From Anastatus disparis (taxonomy: Eukaryota > Arthropoda > Insecta > Hymenoptera > Eupelmidae), in contig JAFFSR010000248.1 in NCBI GenBank assembly GCA_017163975.1, forward strand, positions 1,258,501 through 1,322,500: 64,000 nucleotides of DNA. The letters run 5' to 3'. The translations under genes were made by a program, and so were the position numbers. Positions within the stretch are counted from its first letter, which is position 1. Every line of letters begins with the position of its first letter. Of the stretch, positions 11,071 to 22,463 are shown piece after piece. The notes beneath the pieces are model-generated. The model was not told the DNA's origin. It saw nothing but the letters and a program-made list of their open reading frames with translations, and ran no database searches.

Positions 11071-12312
11071 ATGGACGAAATTCTAAGCATTCAATCAGGT
11101 GTCGCATTCGATGAGTCTATTGCTCATTATGAGGTTCACGCACATCAACCATACTTCACATTAAGGTTCAATAACAGTGATGGAATCCTTATTTCTATTC
11201 AACATCAAGATTTATGCCTCTTACCATCATGTAGTTACATCCATGTATGTGGAAAATCACAAAAACCAGATGGGAAAGCACTAACTAAAACTAATTTCAT
11301 TAACAATGGCATTTGTCATCTGTTTGATGAAATTTGATATGAACTTAATGCTGTAGAGGTAGATAAAAGTAAAAATGTTGGTTTGAGTAGTCTCATGAAG
11401 GGATGCACTTCATTTAATCCAAATCAGACTCTAACATTAGAAAATGCAGGCTGGCTTGGTGTTGAAGAAGCAAACAAAACAATTGTAGATGATCATGGAA
11501 ATTTTGACGTTTCTATCCCTCTAAGTATGATTTCAGGCTTCGCAGAAGATTACAAGAAAATCGTTGTTAATATAAAGCATGAACTCACTCTCACAAGATC
11601 AAGAAATGACCTGAATGCTATAATACAGGAAGGTACTGGAGCCAACAATGCAACCACATATGAACCTTATCAAATAACAATATCAAAGATAGAGTGGTTA
11701 ATGCCATATATTATTGCATCAGATAAACAAAAAATCCAGCTGTTAAATTTCATTGGCAAAGATAATCCTATTTCTATGAGTTTTCGTTCATGGGAGTTAT
11801 TTGAATATCCTCTTCTTCCAACAACAAATAAACACGTCTGGACGGTAAAAACTTCAAATCAATTGGAGAAACCACGTTTCGTGATTCTTGGATTACAATC
11901 GGGAAAAAAAGGTTCAAGATCTAAAAATGCCAGTCGCTTTGACCATTGTAATATTAGTAATGTGAGACTTTTCTTGAATTCGCAATATTATCCGTACAGC
12001 AATCTCAATCTTGACATATCTAAGAATCAATTTGCTATTCTCTATGATATGTATGCTAATTTTCAGAAAAGCTATTACGGAAGAGATTCACAACCATTGT
12101 TGACAAAGTCTCAGTTTATCAACTTTGAACCACTCATAGTTATTGACTGCTCACGACAAAACGAATCTCTAAAGAGCACTCCTGTCGATGTACGTCTAGA
12201 ATTTGAGTCTAAAACCGACTTTCCAGCTAATACTTCAGCTTATTGCATGATCTTACACGATCGCATCGTTCAGTATAATCCTATTAGTGGAGATGTTCGG
12301 AAGCTTGTCTGA
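11071..12312 (+). pseudogene. Major capsid protein (double jelly roll), one stop codon
   Basis: ATG at 11071, TGA end at 12310-12312, 413 codons with one internal TGA at 11335-11337 in the same frame. Recognised by the FDESIAHYEVHAHQPY start, LMKGCTSFNPNQ, ENAGWLGVEEAN, IEWLMPYI and the FVILGLQSGKK...FDHCNISNVRLFLNSQYYPY block. This is the hexon-like shell protein that marks Mavericks as virus-derived. One nonsense change is the only visible damage, so this is the best-preserved large gene of the element. Confidence 0.85.
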
Positions 12313-12350
12313 ATTATCTTCATTTTACGTAAAAAAATTTATATTTTAAA

Positions 12351-12819
12351 ATGGAATATGCGGTAGACATGATTGGTTTTAAGCAAATGGGTGGTGAATA
12401 CGTTCTAAAGGAAATAGCAATCATTCCTCTCAACGACAGTGGTGATCCCATTGTTCATCTGTTTCAAAAACATTTTTCATGGAAAAGGCTCTCTGACGAA
12501 TTACAAGAAGAAAACATTCGCCTCAAACATAATCACGGAATAGCTTGGAATACTGATGGGCTTGACTACTCTCAAATTGCAAACTTACTTAGTGAATATT
12601 TACATGATGCTACTAAAATTTTTGTTCTGAATGAATTCAAACGTAAATGGCTGATTCAAATTTCCTGCTTATAATATCAATTAATACGGCTATCCATCAA
12701 AATCATCTTTCAAGTGTGTTACCATATGCACAAACCATAATCCAATTTATAAAACTGTCTGTGCACTACACAATGTCAAACTCATGAAATTATTCTATCT
12801 CTCACAAAATCATTTGTAA
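12351..12819 (+). pseudogene. Conserved Maverick ORF after the capsid gene, frameshifted
   Basis: ATG at 12351 gives MEYAVDMIGFKQMGGEYVLKEIAI and continues to about 12660. The homologous tail continues in another frame (FKCVTICTNHN...VCALHNVKLMK) to TAA 12817-12819. The Cys/His-containing CTNHN...CALHN end is the recognisable signature. I know this type as a conserved unknown of insect Mavericks. Confidence 0.6.
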
Positions 12820-12854
12820 GAAAAAAAGACAAGAAAAAAAAAATAGTAGAAAAC

Positions 12855-12982
12855 GCTATAAGCATTCTGGATCACGTTCGGATTCTAGATCACTGAGGTG
12901 ATCTACAATGCGTACGGATTGTGGATCACTTTGAGGAGAGAGGGGGTGATCCAGAATGAACCTGATCGGGTATGCCTATAGC
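12855..12982. repeat. Imperfect inverted repeat right of the Maverick genes
   Basis: GCTATAAGCATTCTGGATCAC on the left is mirrored by GTGATCCAGAAT and GCCTATAGC on the right; more GATCAC/GTGATC pairs lie between. It could be part of the Maverick end or a small foldback. The rest of 12820-13000 shows nothing. Confidence 0.5.
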
Positions 12983-13000
12983 TTATCTACTTATTGTTAA

Positions 13001-13400
13001 GAGCAGGCTAAACTATCTGTCTTTGTCTAATAGAGTTTTTTATCATTTGTCGAAACACCATTTGTTGTATCAAGAAAAAAATAATAGCCCCCGCTAGATA
13101 TTAGTATAATAAGTAAATTTTGTGATGATAATCAAATTATTCTATCGCGTAGTTTTTGAATAATATGAGACCTACTTTGAAACTAGAATATAACCTATCT
13201 TTTTTGGTAGGTCACATATTATTCAAAAACTACGCGATAGAATAATTTAATTATTATCACAAAATTCACTTATTTTACTAATATTATTATAATTAATATC
13301 TAGGGGGGGGGGCTACAATTTTTTTCTTGATACAACGGATAGTGTTTCGACAAATGATAAAAAAACTCTATTAGACAAAGACAGATAGTTCGGCCTGCTC
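13001..13400. mobile_element. Palindromic TTAA MITE family B, copy 1 (400 bp)
   Basis: TTAA at 12997-13000 and 13401-13404. Each end begins GAGCAGGC, and the two halves are reverse complements along nearly their full length, with a short loop near 13190. It shares termini and interior with the copy at 57699-58079 and termini with 39537-39918. No coding frame. Confidence 0.85.
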
Positions 13401-13404
13401 TTAA

Positions 13405-13650
13405 CAATAAATATTTCAGTGCCTAACATCATTTCTTCTGTTTCCATCGTTTTATCTAGAATAATTTTTATTTGATTGAACTCTTTAACAATTATAGTGT
13501 ACATATTTCCTAAAAATAAAATTATTTAATTTAATTGGATATATGATCAATAAAGTTATTAATTATGTTATTTGAATTTATTTACTTACCAATATCTTGT
13601 GTATCACCAATAACTTCAATCTTCGTACCCTTTTCTATTGAGATATCAAT
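13405..13650 (-). other. Possible two-exon coding fragment cut by the MITE
   Basis: On the minus strand an open segment ending IEVIGDTQDI (to about 13590) is followed by a good 5' splice site GGTAAGT. A 3' splice site TTTTTAG lies near 13509, followed by an open segment NMYTIIVKEFNQIKIILDK... that runs to the TTAA at 13401-13404. The two read in compatible phase. No domain recognised. It may be a host gene piece or chance. Confidence 0.3.
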
Positions 13651-14924
13651 ATCTTAATAGAAAAGTTTTCATTTCTCGTATCACGTTAAATACAAACAAA
13701 ATATATAAATATTTTAAGTGTGTTTAAAATAAATTCTCATTTTGAGAATTTAAACAAATATCTAAACATTCTTCAATTTAAATTAAATTAACCATGACTT
13801 CACAAAAAATTTATTTTATTAAATTAATGTATCTCTTAAATATTTAATAAATTTCTACTTAAATTATTCAATTAAAAATGTAGTTTGGCTAATATTATTA
13901 ACCATGAATAATTAACTAACAAATTTACTAACATTTCTTATGCTTATACCAATGAACATGTACAAGTTTCGAGAATTCATTAACAGATGAGTTGGTAGCC
14001 AAGTAGACTAAGTCATGGGCAACACTTTTTTTTTATTTTGTTTGACATCCTCAAGAACCATGGTTCGAATCTCGGACAAATAATTTTTTTTTTTTTTTTA
14101 ATTTAATAGCTTATTTTTAATCAATTATAACATTTTTTGTTTTTCATAATCATGTAAAATAGAAAGATTATTTATAATTTGATGATTAAAAAAAGTATTT
14201 TGCGAATTTGATTCAATCAAAAGAATTGTTTGTGAATACTTTGTGAATACTTTAAAAACTAAAGTGGTCGGACATTCGTGAATAAACAAAGCAATCATTA
14301 AGAACTCTTTATTGATACTTTCGTTTACGAAAGTATACATAAAGAATTCTTTTTTAATTCTCTCTTTGACACCGTTTGCTTGTTGGGAAGTTAAACAATC
14401 AAAAAATTTATTGAATTAATGTTATAATTAAGTGTAACATCGTACCGATGCGTTAGCATCGCATCTCTTTGCCTCTCCCTCTTACCAATAGTGAGAGACA
14501 AAGAGCGTTGCACTCCTCTCTTGGTTCCTCGGCAAATGAGATTCGAACACGCGAACTGGCCTACGGCGGGCTTTTCATTCAAATTTCAAAAAAGTTAATA
14601 ATTTATTGAAAAATTTTTCATTGAAAATTCTATTACCTATTTCTCTGTTTTTTTACAAAAAATTAATTTTTCTAATTACTGTATTTTTTTTATCTTAAAA
14701 TACATTAAAACCGATCTACCTTATCGACCGAACCTTCATATTCACTTAATTAAAATTTTTACTTCATTTTAATAATAAAAATGTATTTCAGACTCGTTGC
14801 AGACAGTTAAGAATCAAATGTTATCAAGGCTGATTAGATCATGTATTAAATAGCGCTTGTAATATGTTAAATAATTTTAAGAAAGAAGAAAAAATATGTA
14901 ATTAATTTATATTACCATCAACTT
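13651..14924. other. AT-rich gap with tRNA-like SINE candidates
   Basis: No gene is supported. At 13992-14082 on +, box A-like TAGCCAAGTAGACTAAG and box B-like GGTTCGAATC are followed by a T-run, which suggests a tRNA-derived SINE or tRNA pseudogene. At 14390-14570 on -, a GTGTTCGAATCTC T-arm-like motif starts a 180-bp unit of similar kind. A 71-codon frame at 14125-14340 (-) shows no family features. Confidence 0.35.
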
Positions 14925-15149
14925 ATATAGAAAGTCCTAGGTATATGCAACAAAATTATCAATATGCAATGGCTATTTATAGAGAAGTTGGTAGACCTCA
15001 CATTTTTATTACTATGACTTGTGTGACGTGTCCAAGGTGGGAAGAATTAAAAAGAGTTTTAAAATAATCTCCTGTAGGCACCACTCCTAATAGTTTTCAA
15101 TAAATTGCTCAATAATATTGTAAAAAAACTATTTTTAGTAAAGTTATTG

Positions 15150-17054
15150 TGTGAGCTCACTTAAATATAATGTAATAAAAGTTGAAGAAAATAAGCTATA
15201 AAAAGAAATAAAATAAAAGAGAATTGGTTATGAACTTACTCTCTCTCTCTCTCTAATTAAATTCATTGCATTATAAGAATAAACAATCCACTTGAAATAC
15301 TGTCTCTTTCTATCTTGTGCGTCGGCCCGGCGTAGTAGTTAAAAGCTATACCGACGCGAAAGGTAGAAATTAATATAATAATATACGTGTTTGTATGTGT
15401 GCCGATACACGCCTATAATGTGTCGTACGCCTGGCACATATCCAAGCGCACCTGCAATAGTATCATGTAGAATATATAAATGTATCCCTTCTACTTAGCG
15501 GTAGGGAAGAACTGCGGCCGCGACAGCTTGATCGACGCCGAATCATTGTGTGGCACTCTTTGGCCTGGCTTCATCTAATAAAGTTTGAATTAAAATTAAT
15601 AAGTTGTTTATTTGTTTCTTCTTTCGCGAATATCTACAGGTCCACCAGGAGTTGGGTATATAATCCCAACTCTGTACCGTTAGTAGAAATAGCAAGTTGT
15701 TTTTATACTTAACACTTACTTGGATTTTACTTTCGTAAATGTAATAATAAAGCTTTATATTAAAAATTATAAATTGAAAAGTAAGATAAAATTAGAGTTG
15801 ATAATAACCTAATAAACCATTGCCTAGACTTTGTGAAATAAATAGTGAAAGTCTTGATAAAGTGTTATAATGCTGTCTTGATGAATTTAGACTAATCAAA
15901 TATTATTGAATCATGCTCTCGATAAGACTGTAAGTTGAGAGTTTTTTGGTTTATAAGAGGTTTATTTATCACTAACAATAAAAACTTAATATAAAGAGAC
16001 TCTGGAGTGAGTACGGCAAGACGTCCGTACACTGAAAGAACTTGTTGTATGCTGTATGCAAAAGCGTGAGGTCACAGTATATTACAAGTTTACGGGAGAT
16101 AGAAAAACAAATGTTGGCGTTTTGAAAGCCAACCGATATCAGCCAGCCATGCGCACACAACTCATAAGTAACTTTTGGTATTCAAAACGCCAACATATGT
16201 ATTGTTGTTCACCGCTAAGTATGAGCGGACTGTATACCTCATCTCTTAGTTGGCAGTTCGCTAAGACATCTATCCGTGTACCACAAACGGGTCTAGCTAG
16301 GAGAGTATCACAACTCCGAATCACGGATTTTGCTCAAACTGTGTGATAAGTTTCCAAATGTCAAAATATGAAAGGAAACAGAATTTTAGAGACCAACGCT
16401 CAATATTTCGCTAGTATAGGCAGTTAAAGAAAATCACTAAAAAAGTTACTAGATTTTTAAACGCATATAGTTCTTTAGAAATGATAGCTAGAAGCTTGAA
16501 ACTTTCTTAAATGAAAGCTGAGCTCAAATCCTTTCGAATTCGTAGTTATAGCATGTCAAAATATTATTTTTTCCCAAAGTTATAGCGTGATAAACATTGG
16601 ACCTGATTTTTCTTTTTAAAACATTAATTAATAACAAAAGCTGAAATTGGGTCTAATGTTTATCACGCTATAACTTTGGGAAAAAATAATATTTTGACAT
16701 GCTATAACTACTAATTTGAAAGGATTTGAGCTCAGCTTTCATTTAAAAAAAGTTTCAAGCTTCTAGCTATCAATGCTAAGAAACTATATGCGTTTAAAAA
16801 TCTAGTAACTTTTTTAGTGATTTTCTTTGATTGCCTATAACTAGAGAAATATTGAGCGGTGGTGTCTAAAATTCTATTTCCTTTCATATTTTGACATTTG
16901 GAAACTTATCACACAGTTTGAGCAAAATCCGTGATCCGGAGTTGTGATTTTCTCCTAGTAAGTAAGAATACCTTTCCCTCTTTTTCTTATACCTTTTTAT
17001 ATGTGCACTTTGTGCAGTCGTTATCAGGGATAGGAAACGTAAAGGTATCTTACA
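15150..17054. mobile_element. LTR-like insert (solo LTR candidate) in the Helitron
   Basis: Bounded by a perfect 4-bp duplication ATTG (15146-15149, 17055-17058), starting TGTGAG and ending TTACA, the TG...CA form of LTRs. It holds a (TC)n run at 15240, a GC-richer block, an AATAAA near 15580 and no coding frame. A foldback (16297-16958) lies inside, so the original would be about 1.24 kb. A 94-bp hairpin at 16107-16200 has 20-bp arms. I see no second copy, hence solo LTR or non-autonomous element. Confidence 0.55.
16297..16958. mobile_element. Foldback element, 662 bp
   Basis: Arms of about 290 bp (16297-16590 and about 16650-16958) are near-perfect reverse complements around a loop of about 60 bp. 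The ends read CTAGGAGA and TCTCCTAG. Target duplication is ambiguous (TAG or CTAG). No ORF. Confidence 0.75.
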
Positions 17055-17791
17055 ATTGCTTATGTATACACGATTAAATTTCAGAAAAGAGGTTTACCAC
17101 ATGTTCATATTGTTATAACATTGCATCCTGATACTGAATTAATAACTCAAGAGAAAATAGATAAATATGTTTCAGCTAAAATTCCAAATAATGATGATGA
17201 GGAATTACAAAAATCAGTAATTGAACAAATGTTGTATGGACTGTATAATAATAATTCACTGCGTTATGATAAAAATTAAAATATTTGTAGCATGAAACAT
17301 CCAAAAAAATTTATAGATAAAACAACTATTCAAAAAAATGTATTTCCGGAATATAAACGAATAAATAATTCACACGAAAATCATTATTATAAAATTAAAA
17401 ATAATAAACAAATTATTCCTGTTAATAATTCAATAGTTGTACCTTACAATAGTTATTTACTCAGAAAGTATAAATGTTATATTAATTTTGAAACATGTGT
17501 CACTATACAAAGTATTAAATGTGTTTACAATTATATTCATAAAGGTCAAGATAAAGCTTTTTGTAAAATAAAGAAAAATGATGATAAAACATAAAAAGAG
17601 ACATGATGAAATTACATTATTTATAGATGGAAGATACATGAGCCCCATGTATCTTCTGCTATGGAGGCAGTTTGGAGATTATCGGAATTTCCATTATGTG
17701 GAAGAAGTCATACTGTTGTTGACAAGATTAACTGCAAGGTTTGATCTTAATACTAAAGACGAATTTGCAGAACAAATAAAATACAGTAATA

Positions 17792-18064
17792 TAGTAGACT
17801 CTCGATACAAGAGAATCAACCGGGCTGTAGGAGAGGAATTTTCTTGGAAATTCTCTTATACAAAGAGTCCCCAACACGCTCGAGTCAAGAGTGATAGCCA
17901 CGCCCACCGTCTCGTTGTGTGAGCTTTATTCAACATGCGTGTATACTCTATCCCTCTCATTTTCATAGTGGTGGGAGAAGACGAATACTTAAGCCCACGC
18001 TCATATTTAGGGGAAAGAGCTTGGATTCTCTTATATCGCGATTTCTTGTATCGAGAGTCCACTG
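17792..18064. mobile_element. pogo/Tc1-mariner-like MITE, 273 bp
   Basis: TA duplicated at 17790-17791 and 18065-18066. The terminal inverted repeats contain AGTRGACTCTCGATACAAG on both ends; the left first base is T instead of C. Removing the insert rejoins the Helitron frame without shift, so it is younger than the Helitron. Confidence 0.8.
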
Positions 18065-18590
18065 TATACCTAAATATTACGTATTCAATAAAAATAAATG
18101 TTGTATCAAACGTACTCGTGTTAAAAAAGATAAAGCAATTAGAAGATTAAATACTGTTGTATCCTTCTATCTGCGTATTGTGTTGCGTAAATACTTTGCA
18201 TGGTTACTTTTATCAAAAAATATTCAAGTTAATCAAATATAGAATAAATTTTAAAAATATTTTAGTCAAGATTTTGAAGATGATGAAGAAAATAAAGCAT
18301 TGAATGAAATTAATAAACTATTATTGACAGAAGAAATGACTTGAGAAAATTTTAGTTTATCAGAACCAATAGGAAAGATTAACCATGAAAATAAAGAAGT
18401 AAACTTAAAAATTATTAAAAATAATAAAAATATGTTTGAATAAATGTATTTATTATTAACTGAAGATCGAAAATTTATTTTTGAAGACATAGTAAAATAT
18501 TCATCAAAATTATCTTTTATTGATGAACCAGGTGGTACTGGAAAAATATTTTTGCACACAACATTAATTTATTACTAGCAAAAAATACGT

Positions 18591-18640
18591 CGCTTCTAAC
18601 GTCGCTCGGTTGAATTTTCATATATTATATTATTATGTAT
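18591..18640 (+). repeat. Direct repeat, copy 1 of 2
   Basis: About 50 bp containing TAACGTCGCTCGGTTGAATT recur at 20543-20593 with few changes. The two copies bracket about 1.9 kb. They may be ends of one repeat family or of a larger element. Confidence 0.6.
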
Positions 18641-19131
18641 GAATCAGCTAATATTAAAATAAAAAAGAATTGCCGCAACTTATGAATTTCAATATTGTAG
18701 TTTTGTACTAAATTAAATTTTTATATTTTTATAAAAAAGATTAATTAAAGTTACAATATGCATAAAAATTGTTTAAATACAAATTATATCATGATGAATT
18801 AAGAATTTGTTCTACTGGATTGCATTTGAATTAATGAAAAAATATGATAGGAATTCATTCTTTTTAATCACGTGTTTTAATCAAGGACCATGAATTAATC
18901 GAAAACAATATTTGACGTTTACGAGAACTAACTGCACGGAGAAAGGAAAATATTTTTAAAATAGGTTCTAAATCAAGTATATTTAATTTATGTACTAAGG
19001 TATTTGAAAAAAGAGTGACGATATAATTTCAATCAGTACTATAGCTTGAATTTTAGGAACCAATGTTGGTACTATTATATTATGAAGTAAGAGCATAAAT
19101 TCGCGATGCTTAGTCTTTTTTTGATACTGAG

Positions 19132-19309
19132 CAGTGATGGATTTCGAAGATGCTTATATGATATCCAACAGCCAACTTCAGAGTATATACTACAGAATAT
19201 TATATTCTGCTTATACTCTAATTCTACGGTATACTCTGAAGTTGGCTAAAGGATATCCTAATATATAGATATACATAAATGTATAAAGCATCCTCGAAAT
19301 CCATCACTG
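19132..19309. mobile_element. hAT-like MITE, 178 bp
   Basis: Ends CAGTGATGG / CCATCACTG within inverted repeats of about 27 bp, and an 8-bp target duplication ATACTGAG / ATACTAAG (one mismatch). The 8-bp duplication and CAGTGATGG start are typical of hAT. A second inner inverted repeat (GCCAACTTCAGAGTATA) makes the whole foldable. Confidence 0.8.
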
Positions 19310-19317
19310 ATACTAAG

Positions 19318-20542
19318 ACTGATATTTCACCTACTCGATTCAAGGGCAATATATCGCAGAAAATGTGATTATTAATCTCTTTTCGTGCGGCTTTTCCTGT
19401 TACTAAAATTAAAAATGATTAAATATAGAATTATTTACATAATATATAACACTTTAAAATTACTAATAATTAATATTCTAATTCGCGATATTTAAGGAAT
19501 AAAACGATACATGTTTATCTTCCATATTCCTCTTTAAAATAGTCACTTTTGAGTTTTAAATTAATTATTTGTAATTTAAGATTGATGTATAAATATTATA
19601 TGATTTACATTATATTTATCAACTGTTGAAAATTGTTACACAATTAAATGGGTTTTACTTTAATAGGTAATAATTATTGTGACAACCTTGGGGATCAGGA
19701 GGTTTCACTGATTTAGAAAAATATATAAGCTATAATTAATTAAGTAACAAAAAAAAGAGAAGCTTTATTTCAGAAATTTGTACAGTAATCGCACGCGCGA
19801 TTAAAATAGACGCCAGCCGCGTATAGCGTATGCGACGCCGTTTGCACGAACTAAGTAACCATCGGCACGACGAAAAGCAGATAGTAAGAAAAACACACGC
19901 TAAAAGGGCACGAGCACACAAAAAAAGAGTTGGAATGGCACGAAGGGAAAATACGCAATAGATCGCGCACGCAATCGCTCGGCACACACATCACAAAATT
20001 GAGCAATAAATTATATTCTTTTATGTAGCACTCGGGCACTCGCAATAACACGAGGCTTTTTTAAGCAAACTAAAAGAAACTATAAAATAGTGAATTTATC
20101 TATTCTCACTCACACTATATACGCTAATTGCAACACACAACCGAAAAAAGTACTGTGTAATACTCGCAAGTCGTAACGCTTTTTTCACTTTGCTGACGAC
20201 AGAAAGAATAATGCAATGGCATTTTCTTCCTGTCTACGAAGCTCATTCTCCTTGCTGTACGCTGTGCGCGCCGCAAAAGAGAGACAAACGATCCTTAACG
20301 GACCCCAGCTTAGCTACTCGAGTCAAGCGGCTTGCTAGCTATATCAGTGCACATTATACGTGTTTGATAAATTCGCGCGTGTGTGCAAACGATCTTGGGT
20401 TATAGTATTACATATTTGACTTGCGTGGTCTGCTTTACGTTTTGCCAGAAGTTGGATGCTCCTTTCTGTCGTCTATATGCGTTTTTAATATACATACAAG
20501 TAACATCGTCAATCTGCCATGTTACATTACATTGAAGTTTTT
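19318..20542. other. Unannotated stretch with a GC-richer block
   Basis: AT-rich to about 19770. Then 19780-20480 is clearly richer in CG and codon-like sequence on both strands, but the open frames found there (60-83 codons) show no domain and contradict each other. It may be the regulatory or untranslated part of a retroelement. No RNA gene seen. Confidence 0.3.
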
Positions 20543-20593
20543 CGCTCCTAACGTCGTTCGGTTGAATTTTCTTTTATTATATTACTTTGTATA
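20543..20593 (+). repeat. Direct repeat, copy 2 of 2
   Basis: Matches 18591-18640 (TAACGTCGTTCGGTTGAATT core). The following 360 bp to the mariner-type element are AT-rich and show nothing. Confidence 0.6.
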
Positions 20594-22463
20594 AATGACT
20601 TATTATAAGTAGATAAGAATTAATTAATTTAAGTCAGTTTTGAGTACTGAATAAAATTAAAAATTATTTGATGAAACATAATATTAATATATATGTAAAC
20701 ATGTGTTTAAAGTAAAAAATCGTATAATTTATTTCATCAAGTGACTATTTTTCACTCTACTTCCATAAGAAAAACAAAGATAGTACAATATTTGATATAA
20801 TTGAATTGAGAACTGGGAACTGAGTAACAACTATAATTCCAGACCTTAATATATCACCATGAATTTGAATTATGAAATTAAGTTTTACGTGAAACATGCT
20901 TAAAAAAAATATTGTGTTTATTTCTAATAAATATTTCTTTACAAATGTATTTTATATACACGGTGGGCCATTTTAATCTTCGCACTCAATTTTCTCCGAA
21001 CCTACTGCAGCTACAAAAAAAAGGTCCAGAGCAAAATTGACCGTGACAAAGGGGGCCATTTAACTGCGCCCTTGGATTTGACCTTGAGGTCCAATTTCAA
21101 GGTCATTAGAAGGTCAAGACCATTTTTTTTAATAGGAATACCTATGTTTAACTGCGGATTTGAAAAGAGCGAGAAATTCTAAGATAAGTTTGTCCCAGGT
21201 CAAAATTCATTTGGTGACCTTTTCAAGGACAAAAATCGAGGTTGAACGTCTAAAAACCGATTGAATGCCCTTTTTCTGCATTATCTTGGTTTGCTGATAA
21301 ATGCAAATGATCTAAGTAGTGTTAAATGGTCATCTTAGTTTCAAGGTAAAAAGATCTTGACCATCTTGACCTTAAGGTCAAATTTCAAGGTCATTTTAAG
21401 ATCAATAATTTTTTTTCGGTAATGGAAATTCCTATTTTAGGCTACGAATTTAAAAATATTAGTTAATTTTACGCTAAGATTATTCTAGGGGAAAGTTGAT
21501 TTTATGACCTTGAAATGGTCCAAAATCAAGGTCAAATATTGAAAAACTTATCGAATGCTCTTTATCCGAATTACACTGATTTCCTAAGACTTTTGGTGTA
21601 TCGGTATGAAAGAAAAGTTTAGAAAAAATTTGTGCATGGCGAAGGGGGCCTCGCCATGCACAACTTTTGTTTAGACTTTTTGATGTGATTGATTTTAACC
21701 CTGAACTTCAGTTTTAAGGTCATTTCAAGGTCGACTTTGAAGAGCGTAAAATTTTACGTCGGAAACAGTATTTTAAAATATTTTTCATGACCTTTGGAAG
21801 TTTATGTCAAGGTCAAATGCTAAAATACCTTGCAATAGTATGATGTCTTCTGTCTGGAGAACGTTCAGCGTAAAGTCTTAGTGCAGCACGAAAATATTAG
21901 GACACACCTCTAAAACCATTTTTATATCAACAATTTTATTTAAAGGTTATACAAAAGTGGAAAATTAAAATAGCACTATTCAGTTGTAATTAATATTTCA
22001 AGTGCAATAAACAAAAATAAAAATAGTTTTGATAATAATATTAAGACTCAAGAAGTAGTAATAGCAATAAATGAATTTAAACGCGGATTAAATATTAGAA
22101 TATTCTTTTTGGACTATTTTTGATTAAAAAATAATGTTTTACGAAGAACGATAGATAAATTTTCATATTGAATTTTGCCCCTACTCATTATTCAGTTTTA
22201 TCTTATAACTAAATTTTTTTAAGCGTTTTTCATAGTAATTGAAGAAATATGTAGAGTCATCTTTGTGTTAAATAAATTATTTTTGATTTATAAATAATCT
22301 TTTACAAAAATATTAAAGTATCTAATTTGAGCTAGACGAAAGTGATCATTTAGTACTATTACTACTTCTTCACTTTTTTTATTATTATCAAAAATTTTAT
22401 GTTTGTTGGACTACACTTAAAATATAAATTATAACTCAACAGTGTTATTTAAATTTAAAAACT

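Larger units (their letters stand above)
1..12819. mobile_element. Maverick/Polinton (virus-like DNA transposon), decayed, left end outside window
   Basis: The block holds the typical Maverick set: protein-primed PolB, retroviral-type integrase with chromodomain-like tail, FtsK/HerA-type packaging ATPase, adenain-like protease, penton-like and double-jelly-roll major capsid proteins. Replication and integration genes lie on the left (polB and one ORF on +, integrase on -). The ATPase and two conserved ORFs are on -, and the virion genes are on + from 9023, so the ATPase and PLA2/protease genes diverge from about 8925-9022. Nearly every long gene has stops or frameshifts, so the element is dead. 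The left terminus lies before the window and I could not find the right terminal inverted repeat; a candidate boundary is 12820-13000. Three foreign insertions are listed separately. Confidence 0.9.
14925..18590 (+). pseudogene. Helitron Rep/helicase remnant, heavily broken
   Basis: Rolling-circle transposon protein. The order of recognisable blocks is: SPRYMQQNYQYAMA...GRPHIFITMTC (about 14930-15040), FQKRGLPHVHIVITLHP with the HUH nuclease motif (about 17078-17130), the VPYNSYLL...VYNYIHKGQDKA Rep tyrosine region (17440-17560), DEITLFIDGRYMSPM (17605-17650), IPKYYVFNKN (18067-18100), and a helicase start with GGTGKIF (about 18532-18552). The Walker A motif ends GKI instead of GKT/S. Several stops and frameshifts occur, and the rest of the helicase is missing. 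Two later insertions (15150-17054 and 17792-18064) split it; the Rep frame continues exactly across both duplicated target sites. Confidence 0.85.

Noticed and set aside
13992..14082. Functional tRNA gene
   Set aside because: Box A and B-like motifs are present, but the T stem does not pair and no acceptor stem closes; a SINE or pseudogene is more likely.
17856..18242. Frames of 68-107 codons at the pogo-like MITE
   Set aside because: They join MITE sequence to Helitron sequence; only the Helitron part (from 18067) is real coding remnant.
19736..20405. Frames of 66-83 codons in the GC-richer block
   Set aside because: Overlapping frames on both strands, no motif and no splice or start context.
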